This document shows, in pieces, positions 35,305 through 48,188 of a stretch of DNA of 64,000 nucleotides. The notes under the pieces are model-generated. The model did no database searches. It was not told the origin of the DNA and saw only the letters and a list, made by a program, of their open reading frames with translations. Origin of the DNA: Nigrospora sphaerica (lineage: Eukaryota; Ascomycota; Sordariomycetes; Amphisphaeriales; Apiosporaceae); NCBI GenBank assembly GCA_018287875.1, contig JAGVVL010000001.1, positions 7,068,001 to 7,132,000 of the forward strand, read 5' to 3'. Position numbers and translations under genes: made by a program. The first letter of the stretch is position 1, and each line of letters begins with the position of its first letter.

Positions 35305-38300
35305 TCACGCATCATCCCCTTGCACCACCACCTTGGGCTGGGAACCGAGGGCAGTGATCTTGGCCCTATCGCCATCGTGAACCGCAGCCTCAGCCGTGCT
35401 CAGACGGGTGCTGGGAGGGCTGCTGCTGTCCGGGCTGTTGTGCTCCGAGGTGAGTGCCGGCGTGGGCGAGACGGAGCTATCCAGCTGTAGCCCTGGTGTA
35501 GTTGGCTGAGAGCTAGTCACGTCTCCGATCTGGCCCGGCTCCCGCGGTTGTTTCATCAGCTCTTCAACTGCGCTGACTTGACGGCAGGGCGCGGTGATCT
35601 TGGCAGCTTCGACTTCCGGCCTTAGGTGCTCGACGAAGGCAGTGCGCTCGGAGCCCTTCAGCGTCTTCAACATTTTTTCTACAAGGCCAAGGGTCAGCTT
35701 CCATGTGTGCCGTGGCGACGGCTAGGACTCACGTATGACGTAGTTGCCAAACTGGTCTCGCAACATCACCTGCAGGGGTGCGACGCCGTCCGGGGAATTG
35801 GTCGTTAGCTTTTTCCTGATGCTCTTCCGCTGTTCCTCTGAGCCGTATTGGATGCATTTCTCGACAACATTCGAGGCAAACTTGTGCTTCGACAGCGTCA
35901 GCAGGTCGTTGATGACCAGCTGGATGATCTTGGTTCGGTCCTCGCTTGATCCTTGGGTAACAATGTGCTGGGCGACATAGTTGCCGTACTGATCCACAAT
36001 GAGCTGAGGAGCGCAGGAGTGAACCTCTTCCATCAGTTCCCTTCGCTCCGAATCGCTGCCAAACTCGAGCATGCGCTGGATGACCCTGCATCCGTAGCTG
36101 TGTGCTGCCAGCGGCTGGATATTACCACGGAACGCCGTCATCATGAACGGAACACACATGGTAGGGGCCATGGCGATGATCTTCTGTACGACGTGGTTGC
36201 CGTTTTGGTCCTTCACAATGCGCATTATGTCCGGCTTCAGTTCTTCGATAATCTCCCTCTGCTGCTCGACAAGGACGTGTTCCAGAGCCTGGTGGGGGAA
36301 TGATGTCAATCCAACATGGACGCGAAGCGCTACTAGTCGGGGTCGCAGGGGCTTACCTTCTGGACAACGCGACAAGCGTACATCTGCGTGGAGAGCTCGG
36401 CCACTTTGCCTTTCATCTTGCTCGCGATGATCTTCTTCTGCACTTGGTTGCCATGCTCGAAGAACTTCTGAATGACGTAGTTGCCGAATACATCCTTCAT
36501 CAGTTGCAACGCGTTCACCTCAATCTCGACGAATACCTGATCCTTCTCGTCGCTGTTGGCCGACTGAAGCTTCTCTTGGATAAATCGCGATCCATGCTGG
36601 TCGCCACTGAACTCCACAATGTGCCCATAAATATCCTTTACCACCGTCAGTTCACATATTCATTCAACACCAGCGTGCGGGTACGAACCTTGAGCTCGTA
36701 GCGTTTGCTTGACTTGTTGTTAGCTCGGAAATCTTCTAGCAGCGTGCTTCGCATGCCCCTGCCGGGGTCTTGTTCTCTGCTCTGGCGCACCGCGGGAGCA
36801 TTCATGGGGAGATACGGCAGGCCGTATGGAGTCACCGGGAGTTGGCTTCGGAATCCCGGGGCCTGGGCGTATGCGTCGAAAGGCGCCGATTGAGAGCCGT
36901 AGGGAGTGGCCAGCCCGGAGTTCTGATAGAAGGAGGGGGCGGCAGAATAAAATTGAGCGGCACCAAAGAATTGCGCGTTCGCCTGTGACCGGTCCATGTC
37001 TTGCCCAAGCACCGAGTTGCGAGAGGAACTTGGTCTGCTAATGAATGGGTCCTGTCGTGCGTGCGAACCGGGCCCAAGTCGCGAACTGCTGAAGTTGTGA
37101 CGGTGACCACCACCGGCTGGGGATCCGCGATCCATAGATGCTCTCTTGGAGCCAGCGTAGCCTCCCGGGAACTGGTCACTCATGCCATCCGAGCCATAGC
37201 CTGTTGCCGACAGTCGTCCGGCGCCATACTCGTTGGACCACGGCGCTGATGCAGCGCTCATCTGGTGGTGACCCGGGTTCACCAAGCCAGTATAGCCGTT
37301 CGGAGAAATGGTCGTGGGGTCCACGTCTAGGGAATTTTCATCCAAGTTCAAGGCTGTCTTGAACAGGGGGGTGATATCCTGTTCGACCGGGCGATGCGTG
37401 ATATTCCGGTGAATATTGCCGTTCAGCGGGTACGACACATGATGGGGCATTGACGGCCGCGCAGCGCTCAGCAGGTTGTTCGCGGCCGCGGGAGTCGCTG
37501 AGTACTGCGGCAGATCTTTCGTAGATTGGGGGGCCAGATCAGTTCTCGTGCCCATTGATGTACTGTTGTCGCGGCCCGGATAACGGGCGTTGTTGAAACC
37601 CATGTCCTGGGAGCCACGCCCGAAAACAGGGCCAGCCATGTCGAATGAGTACTTGGACTGAGCTGTATACTGCAGATTGCTGTCCAGCTCATTGTCGAGC
37701 ATTGACGGAGTGTTGAAAGGCCTCGACGAAGGATTGAGCCTAGTCTGTCCATTGGGCAGACCCGGCAGGGTGTTTCCATTCTGGCCGACTGCAGAACGTG
37801 AAGCAAAGTACTGGTTCGATTCCACTCTCGAGATACTGGGCGATGTACTCCCCGAGTTCGCCAGACCCTGCGACATGGCGTCCTGGTTGCTCCAAATACC
37901 CCCTCGTGGCCCGTTGCTGGATGTCCAAGGTTCCGCCTCGGACTGGTGATTCAGCTGAGCAGAACCCGAAGGGGCCGTGGGCGAGGCCTCGTCAGAACCT
38001 TGGGCTATCTGTCAGCTTGTTAGGTACAATCTGGGGACGCTAACCAACCTCGAGGACTAGTGGTTTGTGTGTTGAAGGCACTGTAGGTCTTATTGCCCCA
38101 TATGCTGCTATCAGCTCGCCATGTAGGGTCCGGGAACGCCTTGCCAGAGCTCTGAGACATCTTGTCGGTCGATGTGTGTTTTGCGCCCACACTACCAAAA
38201 GCATATCTACCCGGAGCCTGGTGTGCGCACTGTCAGCGGAAGACCAAAGGGTAACAAATAACTTCCGCAAACTCACAGCGGCTGCCATCGTGCCCGGTTT

Positions 38301-38312
38301 CTCCGAGTGCAT
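35305..38312 (-). CDS. PUF3: Pumilio-family RNA-binding protein, Puf3 type
   Basis: Six exons on the minus strand (38277-38312, 38049-38217, 36689-38004, 36357-36635, 35733-36288, 35305-35678) give about 909 residues. The first two-thirds are disordered and Ser/Asn/Pro-rich. Eight PUF repeats follow, with base-contacting segments in order: SRFIQ, NYVIQ, CRVVQ, NHVVQ, CRVIQ, NYVAQ, SNVVE, NYVIQ. By the known PUF code this reads 5'-UGUAUAUA-3', the Puf3/Pum1 element, so the protein should bind such 3' UTR sites and promote decay or translational control. In yeast the Puf3 targets are mostly mitochondrial protein mRNAs. The last exon adds a Ser/Thr/Pro-rich tail. The 5' end is uncertain: coding-like sequence (RALDEFDNAVGKPPKIRD) continues in frame up to an acceptor-like CTAG at 38,406, so another upstream exon is likely. 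Confidence 0.88.
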
Positions 38313-41107
38313 CAAGTCAGGGCTGTCTCGAATTTTCGGCGGCTTCCCGACTGCGTTATCGAATTCGTCGAGGGCACGGAGGGATGGCCTTTGGGCGAGA
38401 CAGGGCTAGGTTTGCGGATGTACGGCGGTGTCGCGGACGGGTATACTCGACGTATTTCGGAAGCGGATTATTCGCACGCAGCGAGACTGGAGGATCGCGA
38501 GCCAATGTCAGTATTGGGCATGCGCACTGGGAAAATGTCACTTGGGGAAATCGTGCTGTCCTGTCCGATGTCCAAGCCGGTCAGCTGGACAAGCGCAAAG
38601 TAAACCAACGGCAATCGCCACCAACAGATACACCTGGGCCTCGTCTCGCTTTGTTAATGCTGCTGCGCCGGCAGGAAAGCCTCGTCTGCGATGGTTCGAC
38701 CGGCTCGAGCACGCGAGCACTCAAGGAAAGAAAAAGCCCCTCCCCCCCAACAAAGACGAAGGGCATAGGCAAAATGGGCAACACGTACCAGGCCCGTCTG
38801 GAAGCCCCAGGTATGGCTTTCTGAGATGACAGATCACGAGCTAAGGCTCGGCAGCGCCGTCATGAAGCGAACGTTTGCCAGCCCGCAATGTGGCGATCGT
38901 GGGGCGTTGGTCGCAGGGCAGAGGTCTCGTTTTCGCTTGCTGTTCCGTCGGCCGTCTTCTGCAGCGCGGTACAAATTGTCGTCGGGGACCCGCAGCGGTG
39001 GAAGCGCGGTTGCGTGGCTATGGCGCGGAGATGGAGGGTATGAAAAGAGGCACGGCTGTGCACGCCAATAAGCGACGTAGGTCGTCAGGCCCTGTCGTCA
39101 GGCCCCGTCGAGTTCTATGTACGAGGTCAGGCAATCAGGGATATCGGGTGCGCAGGCAAGCGGGCAGGCAGGCAGCGGCTCTGAATGACAGTAGGGCCTC
39201 GCGGGAGCAGGTTGTTGTTGCAAGAGCCTGAAGAAAAAAGCTGGAGCAGGTTTCGATGGGATCCGACTTGCGAACACGCCAAAAGAAAGAGCGGGGGGCG
39301 GCAAGTAGGGTAGAAGAGAGACAGAGGGCAGTGAGTGAGAGACAGCGTGGTTTTGGTGTTAAATGCGAAGCAGCATGGAAGAGTCGGGCGGCAGAGAATG
39401 TATGTACGAATGAATGCCAGGCAGATGACGAAGGGCAAGTATGTATGTCGGAAGAAGAGGAGGTAGGTACTCAAAAGTCGAGGATGGGACGACCAAGAGG
39501 CAGTTAGTTGCAGCGGCGGCAACAAGAACGGGCGACGGGGGCGGTAACCACGAACAACAGCAACAGGAATAGTAATAGGAACAGGCAGAATATGACGAAG
39601 CGAAGAGCGGCGGACAATAAGTGAACGAGTGAGTGACAAGCGACGTTTGCGGGTCGCACGCATGCACGGGTTTGCCTTTGGCAGATTCGTGGTCGGGGAT
39701 GGGGATACACGCTGTCGGTACGACCGCCCAGGGAGAGGGGGACGGCAGGCTGAGTCGTCCCAAAGTATAGGGTAGTAGGTACCTCTAGCGGCCGGCCGAG
39801 TGGGCATGCGACCTGCCAGGTGTCTTTGAACGCTGTCGACCCTCTACCCCCAACCTAAGTCAAGACAACCTTTCCTTAGACAGGACGGGGACCCACGACG
39901 GCTGCTAAGTAAAAAACCGTACGGATCCTGGCTCGCCTGTTGAGACCGGGGGTGTTGGTACCCGAGGGGCAGCACTACTTCGATCCAAGGTCGGCCGCCT
40001 AGACCCTACTGGGGTTGGTTTGGGCCTGGCCGAAATCTGACGGGCTAGCCTTGTGGACCGGGTATCAAGATGGATGAGCTGGGACTGGATGGAGGTAGCC
40101 GTATGCTCGAGGGGGAGCGCGGCAGGTACCTTTTTTTCCTTTGGTTGGATCCAAGACAGCTAGGTCGACGAAGACAACGACACGGCCGTGGGGTGAGCGT
40201 GTCTCTGGTCGAGTCGTCTGGGTACTGCCGCGAATTGCGCTGTGTGTTGTGTTGATATGCTGTACTTGGTTGGCACTGAACCAGCCTGGTTCGGGAAGAA
40301 AAAAAAAGAAGCTGGAGACGGTGAAGGAAAACCTGAGGCCGGTTTGCTGACTGACTGACGGGCGGCGTGACAACGGGATGAACGACTTGCCAAGACGCCG
40401 ATGGAACCTACAGCGTTGCCTGCAGATTGGCGGGCAGGCAGGTCAGGAATGGAATAATGGAATGGGCGATCGGAAACCGCAGATTTCACTGCTGCAAACA
40501 ACATGCAAACACCCACCCTACAGCAAGACCGTGAAAAGCGGGCTGCGTGCGTTGCGGCTGTCAGCCCCGTCTTCGGGCTCCCGCTCTCTCCAGTGTTGGT
40601 TACGACCTGTTTCGAGGTACCCGCCTGCAAGTAGTACTACTTAGCGGGTGGCAAGAATGTCGCCGCCCCGAGTGCTGCAAACCAACCCGTAGGAGAAGGC
40701 GTCCCGGTCGGTATCCACGCAGCGTCCAGGTAGCAGTACGTTTGGTCCAGCAGCTTGAAAGCCAAGGCCGGCACCCAGATTTGGGGGTGAAGGCGGGGCC
40801 GAGAGTGGATGGAATTACCCAGATCAGACCCTATACTTGCACAGCTGGTGGACCCCATGCAAAGATGTATGGGGTAGGCTGGCTAGGTGAGGGCAAAAAG
40901 CCAAGGGTACTGGAATGTAAAAGTATGCAACCCCCAGACCTCGCGTCCTGGAGGTCAACCGCTGTCGGTGGGGTGGAGGGAAGAGCCCCGTCGGTATTGG
41001 AATGGGTGCCTGGCCAGAGATGGGGTCCTGCACGGGGAAGGATGGGTAGAGAGGTATGTAGATGGATACAAGGATATCGGACGAGACAGACGAGAGGGTG
41101 AGAGTTA

Positions 41108-41144
<37 letters not shown>
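41108..41144. repeat. (TG)n-(AG)n compound microsatellite
   Basis: About nine TG units pass directly into about nine AG units. Confidence 0.9.
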
Positions 41145-44100
41145 GGACCAGCCCAACGGACGGACCGGGGGCGAACAGACACCAACAGCACCGGTCGGCC
41201 TCCGCCTGATCAGATTGAATTGAGCTGGAGGATACGAGCTCGCACTCGGGGCCCTGATCGTCTCGACTTGGGTAAACCCGGAAAGCTGAAGGAAGCTCGG
41301 AACAAAGCAAGCATCCATGTAAAACGGCACGCGACGGCCGCTGGGATAGATGGGGAACTGGATGCACTTCCCCGGCCAGCGTTAGGGGTCTACACGCAAG
41401 ATGGTTGGGTCCAGTGCGCTCTATGATCCGGCCAGCAGTGGTCCTGTGGCGCTTTCGGAAGGTAGCGCCACGGCAGAAATTCCCGCGCCTGTCGCCTGTT
41501 TCGCAGGGCAGTTCCGAGTCCAGCGGAGGGTGCTGGTGAGCGTCCAGTTCCTTTTTGCGCCGGGGGGGCCCCCGATAGCTGGGAGGAGCACGAAACAGAA
41601 GTAACGGGCGCCCTGGTATGGTATCCAGTTGGGTGTGGGGGTTCCCTCGGTAGGTGGATGTGCTGCTGCGAGCTACCCGGCAGGTAGGAGGGGCTGGGAT
41701 CGGGTGTCTCCCGCGAGCGTATGCGTATACGTTTTGCGCGTAGGTGTTTCACACGGGGCGAGTGACAGCAGGCTCCTCGTCTGATGCAGCGGGGAGAAGG
41801 TACACCCCGACGCCGGCAAAGAAAGCAGGGGGACGGACGGGGCGCCCAAGTGCGGCCGATTTGATCGTCGAGGTAGCACGAGGATGACGTGCGCCCCGGG
41901 ATCGGTCCTGGAGGTATGTACGTGTTGATGGCCGGGGCCCAGTCTGCTGGGGTGCGCAAGTCAAAAGCGGTAGGTAGAAAAGTGAGTACAGGTAGGTGAA
42001 ATGCGGGTTGTCTCGTACGTGAGATGCCCAGGTCGTACGCAAGCAGGCAACGTGAGTCGGATGCGTCGTCGCCTTTCTAATCTCGCTGTATCGTCAGCAT
42101 CTGAACGCAGCTTGGCGCTACGGACGAGGGGCCACCGCGAAACACAGCCGACTATGCCAGTAAAGCAACCCTTGGAGAATCCAATGGCAGAACGGGGCTT
42201 GCGTACCTCAAGCTCCTCAGATGCGGTGGCTGGTGGGCCGGGTACAGAGACTACCCGCTGATATGAACACAGACCCCAAATTGGGGCGCCCGGGGTCCCG
42301 GTTGTCGACACGGGTAATAAATGTAGGGCATGTAAACAGTGAGATAAATGCCGGAGCCGACCCTGGATTCGCAGCGCTTGGTAGACAGCAGGGGGGTTTA
42401 TATTATGCCCGAATATAATACGTAGTATGCAATCAACGAGCCTGTAGGCTATATGTCCGTGGTGACTTTGGCGAAGCTCTCGAGCTAGATGTCTTTGAAA
42501 ATAAAAAGGGGTGTCTCTCCCGAACGAACAAGGCTGGATATAGGCAGAACAACGAACCATCGACGAAACGAGGCAGCAAGCGGTAGCATACAAGAACCGC
42601 GAAGGCCGTTTTGTTTGTACACGGTGAACGGGTGGTAAACAGGGCTCTCTTACTTCCGTCGGGCCAGGGGGCATGCACGGCAGCACAACAACAGCAAAGA
42701 AGAAAGCGCAGAGAGGAGCAGAGGCGGCGAGGGCTGGATACTAGTAGTCGACATGTCCGCCTCCCATGCGACCAGCCAAAGAGCGTTGCGGGTGGCACAG
42801 CGGGCGACATGGTGGCTGCACAGAGCAGATCACGGTAACCGGTACACCCCTCGATGTCTCGTTCGTGCCTCTTGTGGTTTGCATTCGACCGGCGGACAGG
42901 GCGGCCATCAGCGCATTATGTGGAAGCATCATCCTAGGGGCTTGGGTGTTTGGTCGTACTCGAGGCATGAGATATCGCACCATCCGTCTGGGCTAGCGGC
43001 ACGTTCGCTTGGGCGAGGTAGACAGACCTCCCCCCCCCCTCTCTCTCTCTTGCCTCCTCTATGTACCTCTTCTTCGGTAAGCCAGTATCGAGGTAAGAAG
43101 TCCGGAGTGAAGAGCCCCGTCCATACTCCCCCGTGTCCCAACAAGATACCTACTATCTACCTGTTAAGTATAGAAGCAAAAGCACACAAGTTCAGTTAGC
43201 TGGGAAGCAGGTGGCTGCTGTTTCTCCCGCCAGAGACGGCACGTTCCTCGGTTTCTCTATGATCGGGTGGGTAGTGGCCAGCAAACACGCCGTCCGGGGC
43301 TTCTTCCAGCTGCCGGAGGCATTGGAAACCGGCTGGCAGGCGGAACAGGCAGTCCTTTGAAGACTTGAAGGGCAAGCCCAGGCCGAGCACAAATACCCCT
43401 AGGGAATGGGAGCCAATGTCCGAACGGGGTTCGTCTCTGAAACACGGCTCACGAAGTCAGGGAAGCCGATCTTGCCCCTTGCTGGAGATCCCGCTACCCG
43501 GTAATTGACGACGAGCCCATCCGCAGGTAACACTGTGGATCCGGCGCCCCCCTGCTTGCTTGTATTGTGTGCGGTTGATGTTGCCTCTTCCTCCCTCTCC
43601 CTCCTCCTTACTTTCCCTTCCTCCCGGCATCCCGGGGCATGCAGAATGCCAACCGCGCTCATGCGGGTCGACCATGTGGTCGCACAGCAGCCAGCTCGCC
43701 TCCTGGGCGAATTTGTTGGCCGCTGGGCGTGGTGCTCACCGAGGGAACCGGCGGTTGAGAGCGGCAGTCTACTGCTCCACCGGTTGTGTCTCTGTCTCGG
43801 AGGGATCATCCATGCCTCGAATGGCCATACAGGCAACGGTGGGTGCAGCGACCAGGGTCTGCCAGTATAGTGATTTACTTACGTGCTTACCCTGGGTGCT
43901 ACCATACTACAAGAAGCCGACTGATACCGCGCCGGGCAGGACAGAAGAGCCGGACAAGGAGAGGCAGGATGGAGGAGGCATGCGATGGTCACGGGCACGT
44001 CCATGCCGAACTACTGGGACCAGAAGTCATCACCAACAACGAGTGGTATGCGGCAGACGGGCGCTCCACAATTGCCCAAGGAACGGAATGAATTACAAGC

Positions 44101-47003
44101 CCACGCCTTCACGCTCGACTCCAACTAACAACACTCCCACATACCCGGGCGAGTGCGGGTGTGAAGTCAACATGCTAAGTAACATGCACAGAAAGCGCAA
44201 GTAACCCGGGTAAGAGGTAAAGTATGTACGCAGATACTTCCCATACACGCACACATACACACAAACCGACTGACAACGCATACTTACCCAGGGGCTGTGT
44301 AAGATACTGACTGGCTGTATCTGATCCATACCAGTCTGCACGCGTCTACAAAGCTAGGCCCAGGCGACAAGAACCTTCAACTGGCGTCTTCCGGGGGGAC
44401 GAACGTCAGGCCTGACGGACTGGCCTGTTTGGGGCCCAGAGGAAGGGCAGAAGAATCCTTACCAAGGGGTTACCACAGTTGCACACCGGCAGTCCCGTTC
44501 GTATATGGCAACTCACACGCCTCTGGAGGTATACGGTCTCTTTCGCACGCCGGAAGACACTTTTGGCCTCGCCCTCCCGGCGGAAGTGTGCTGAGAGCGG
44601 TGGAACGCTTTGCTTGGCCACGGGAGTGGCTCACGGGGAGACGGGCGCCCGGCTTGCCTTGACACACCACCCACGAGAGTCTGGCACGGCTGCCGGCGTG
44701 TGGCCAAGTGCCCTGCAGACAATGGAGGGGCGCGGTGTGCAGCTCGCCGTAGAACGCAAGGCGGCAGGGGACGGCCTCGACGTGCAGAGGGCACAACCGC
44801 CCCGTTCGGCGGGTGCTCTGTCAGTGTGCGGTTCAAAGAAGCAGCACGGCTGCTTGTTCGGAGCGCTTACTCCTGCAATCTGCGAGGCAGGGAGGTCCGG
44901 TAGTATGCAGGCGTGGCCGTATATTTCGTCCTGGCGCTGTTCGTGACCTGGCCACGGCTGTCTGTGGAAAGCAAAGAGATGGGAGGGATGTACCCACGTA
45001 AGTAGGACATACGTGTCAGTAGGTAACCTGGTATAGGAGGCAAAGAAGTTCAAATGGATGGCCTGTCCGCAGGATCCTGGGGGCGCCAGCTACGCTGGCC
45101 TATCGGTGCTACTCGCCTGCGATGACGAGTACTATGACGAAGATCCGGCCATGCCGCTGTAGGCATTGTCCATACTTCCACCATAGTTGTAGCATCATCC
45201 CATGCTGTGGGGGATGGGCACGGCTACTCCAGGACCAAAGGGCTGCAGTGCAAGCGCGTCGAGCACTTGTCCGTCGCGTGGGGTGAGGGATGTAGTTGGT
45301 CCGTCCGCTTCCGGCTGGCAGGGATCGCCCCGGTCTCATCGTATCTGCGTCCGCATGGGATCGTGTCATACAGGCGGGCTCGATGAAGTGATCTCCAGTA
45401 CTGGGGCTGAGGGTGCTGGGTTGCGTTGTACAAAGGCCTTGGCGCTGGGGCCTGGCCTGTTTGCCTCTGGCCTACGGCTTGGAAAAAAATGTAGGACGTG
45501 GCCAGCCAAGACCTTGGAAGTGCTTACCTGTCTTGGGGCATTGGCCGTGGGGAGAGACGGGGCAGCCACACATGCCGAGTCCAAGTGTATCATCGCAGGT
45601 GCCCTCAAGACGTCCGCATGATTCCAATAGAGACTGGCGGCTGGCTCATCTCATGGGGCTACTGACCTTCCGAACGTTTGGACGAGATGGAGTGAGTGGA
45701 GGTATGGAGCACCGAGACCCATCGAGGCTTGGGGCTTGGCACGTCGTGGAGAAAGTGGCCAGGTACAAATTAGTCAGTTCTTTACTGCGTACATATCAGT
45801 TATTAGGCGTGCAAATAAGAAAGAAGTATGAACCTCTCTGTGGATAGCCCGAGCAGGCATGTGCTCCGAGGCAAGCCAGGTGGTCCGGTCTCCCTCCGAG
45901 TCGCGAAACACCAAAGGCGAGTCCCGGAAAGAGTTTGGGTGTCTGGTCTGCCAAGACCCGGACCGGTGGACAAGGAGCAAGCCGTGAGGGCTAGAGAGCA
46001 GATGGGATATAAGGAAACTAAACTGGGAAGCTACTGAGCTAGCCGAGACGCGCGAGGCCAGACGCCGCCAGACGCCGCCAGGGCCACGGGCGGTATTTTC
46101 ACCATCGTGAGACGCTGCGCCAGCTTCGGGTGGCTCGCAAACCGGCTCATCCCACGATATGGGCAGGGAGGAAGATATGCTTTCCCTGTCCTTCCTCCTC
46201 CTCGACGCGCCCACAGGGGACACGGCCAGGCCAGGCGGTGTTGGCACGGACCGCCAGGGCGGTTCGGCTGGGGCATGATACGACGCGAGAACAGGTGACG
46301 GGAGCCGGTGGGAAATGGGAATAGAATGCAGTTGGTTCGGGTGCCAGCTGGTGGCGACCAGACGGCGCGCCGGATGAGGCAACAGCGCCTGCGGGAGGCG
46401 CCGCGACCACCCCCAGAGGGGCGACGGGTGGCAGAGACACTACTGGAGTCGAAGGGGAAAGAATGTTGCTGCATGGCTCAGCAAAAGCTGCCAAGTTATT
46501 ACCACCCGACGTACAGAACATAGATAGGGGGTGGATGTAAGTAGGCAAGGTATGTATTGAAACTAAGAAGAGGCAGGCAAATCTTAAGTAGGAGGTATAA
46601 ACGTGAATAGCATCAAAAAAACGCATTTGCCTCCGTACAAGTGTAGGTACGCACGCACGCGCCTAATTCCATCCTATGGGATCTCGCCACCCATGGATGG
46701 AAGCCCTTCCATCCGAGCTAGAGCCAGTGCATGCCCGGTAGTATGCAAGCGTATACACAGTATGGACGGGTTAGGAAGGGGAAAAAATAGACCGAGTGAA
46801 CGCGTGTCGCCGGATGGGTCAGTGTCCAGAGTCCACCCTCTTCTCGTCGGGGCTTCCAATCCCAACCGTCCACCTTGCTGCAAGACGTGGGTAGCTTCGT
46901 ACTGACATATGTATGTAAAGGTACGAGGATATCGAGGGTTGCATATATGTAGGGTCCCATAGGAGAGGCAGACGAGGCAGGCTCCTCGGAATCTAGAATG
47001 GGC

Positions 47004-47061
47004 CACACACACACACACACACATGCCCGTACCTGGATGGAACCGCATGGGATATGTGTGA

Positions 47062-47096
<35 letters not shown>
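47004..47096. repeat. Inverted (CA)n...(TG)n repeat pair
   Basis: A CA run at 47004-47022 and a TG run at 47063-47096 are separated by about 40 bases. The two are complementary, so the segment can form a hairpin. Confidence 0.85.
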
Positions 47097-47097
<1 letters not shown>

Positions 47098-48188
47098 CTG
47101 GACGGGCCCAAATGGGCATTGGCCCCTCGTTCCAAAGCATGAGCCTTCGGTAATGCACCCCTTTCGCTACCAAGCCCGCGTTGCATCGGCGCCGTTACTT
47201 GACCATATTAACTCCACTTCCGGCGGCGACGGACGGCGCGCCATTGGCTCGACAGGAGATTGCCAACCGCTCTAGCAGCGTTTCGACGACTTCGTCCGCC
47301 GAATCAGAGGGCGGTGCCTTTTTTTCCCTGTTTCGCGGCCGCTGGTGCCGTCAGCCCCCCTGGCCCTGACCTCCGCCTGCCTTTGCCTGCCTCCGCCTGC
47401 CAGGGCCGCCGATGGCTTGCTGACCGTGTGATGGGCGATGGGGCGCCCAATCTGGTTGGCAGGCCTGCCCACCGTGCCTATGCAGGAATGGGTCCTGACC
47501 ACCCTACCTGTCCATCCCATAGGTCCCCATCCCGGATCCCATCCCATTCCATCCCATCCCATCCCATAGCACCGCCCTAGCGCCCTGTCTGGGCCGCTGC
47601 AAGGGCGCGCGCGCCCACGCCCACGCCCACGCCAGCGTCTGCCAGCGCCTGCGTCAAGGTCCTGATGGAATGAATGTCCTTCCTTCATGAAGGCCACCCA
47701 GCCCTCGTCTGTCCGCGCCGCCCTGGACTGCCTTTCTCTCCCTCACGGTCTCTACCTCGTCGTCGCTGTCGTACGTCGTTGCCGTTGTTGGTTCTCGAGT
47801 GTCCATTCGCTTGGTTCACCCTCGTCACTCTTTCCTCCCCCCATCCGCTCCTTCCATCGCGCATCCCCCCCTAAGGCGTCAGCTTCACTCACTTGGCTGC
47901 CGCCGTCCTGTCTTTTTTGTTTTAATTCCCATACCCTCCCTAGTACATTATATATCACGAAATCTCTAGTCGACTCGGGCCTTGGTACCGCCCGTGTGCT
48001 GCCGTTGTGCGTCTCGCCTGTCTGCCGCCATTGACTCGGACCAGACGCAATAATACGGTACCGCCGGGTCACTCATCTGATAATCGACCTCCTGCTTGAG
48101 CCCAACCCCCAAACGACTCACTACGCCGCCGTTGAGACATAATTTCCAATTGCCATTCAACGCCCGAGAAAATTAGAAAACAGACGCC

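Larger units (their letters stand above)
38313..48188. other. Ten-kilobase gene desert between divergent genes
   Basis: Contains no supportable gene. The left 200 bases may hold a further 5' exon of the pumilio gene. Elsewhere it has microsatellites (41108-41144, 47004-47096), CATCCCAT and GCCCAC minisatellite-like stretches (47538-47568, about 47612-47633), a short tandem duplication at 46061-46081, and TAGGTAGG/CCTACCTA words. From about 47,650 the plus strand is pyrimidine-rich, as expected of the leader of the gene at 48189. Confidence 0.55.

Noticed and set aside
37811..37821. GGTTCGATTCC, a perfect tRNA B-box word
   Set aside because: Falls inside a coding exon of the pumilio gene and has no flanking T-stem or cloverleaf.
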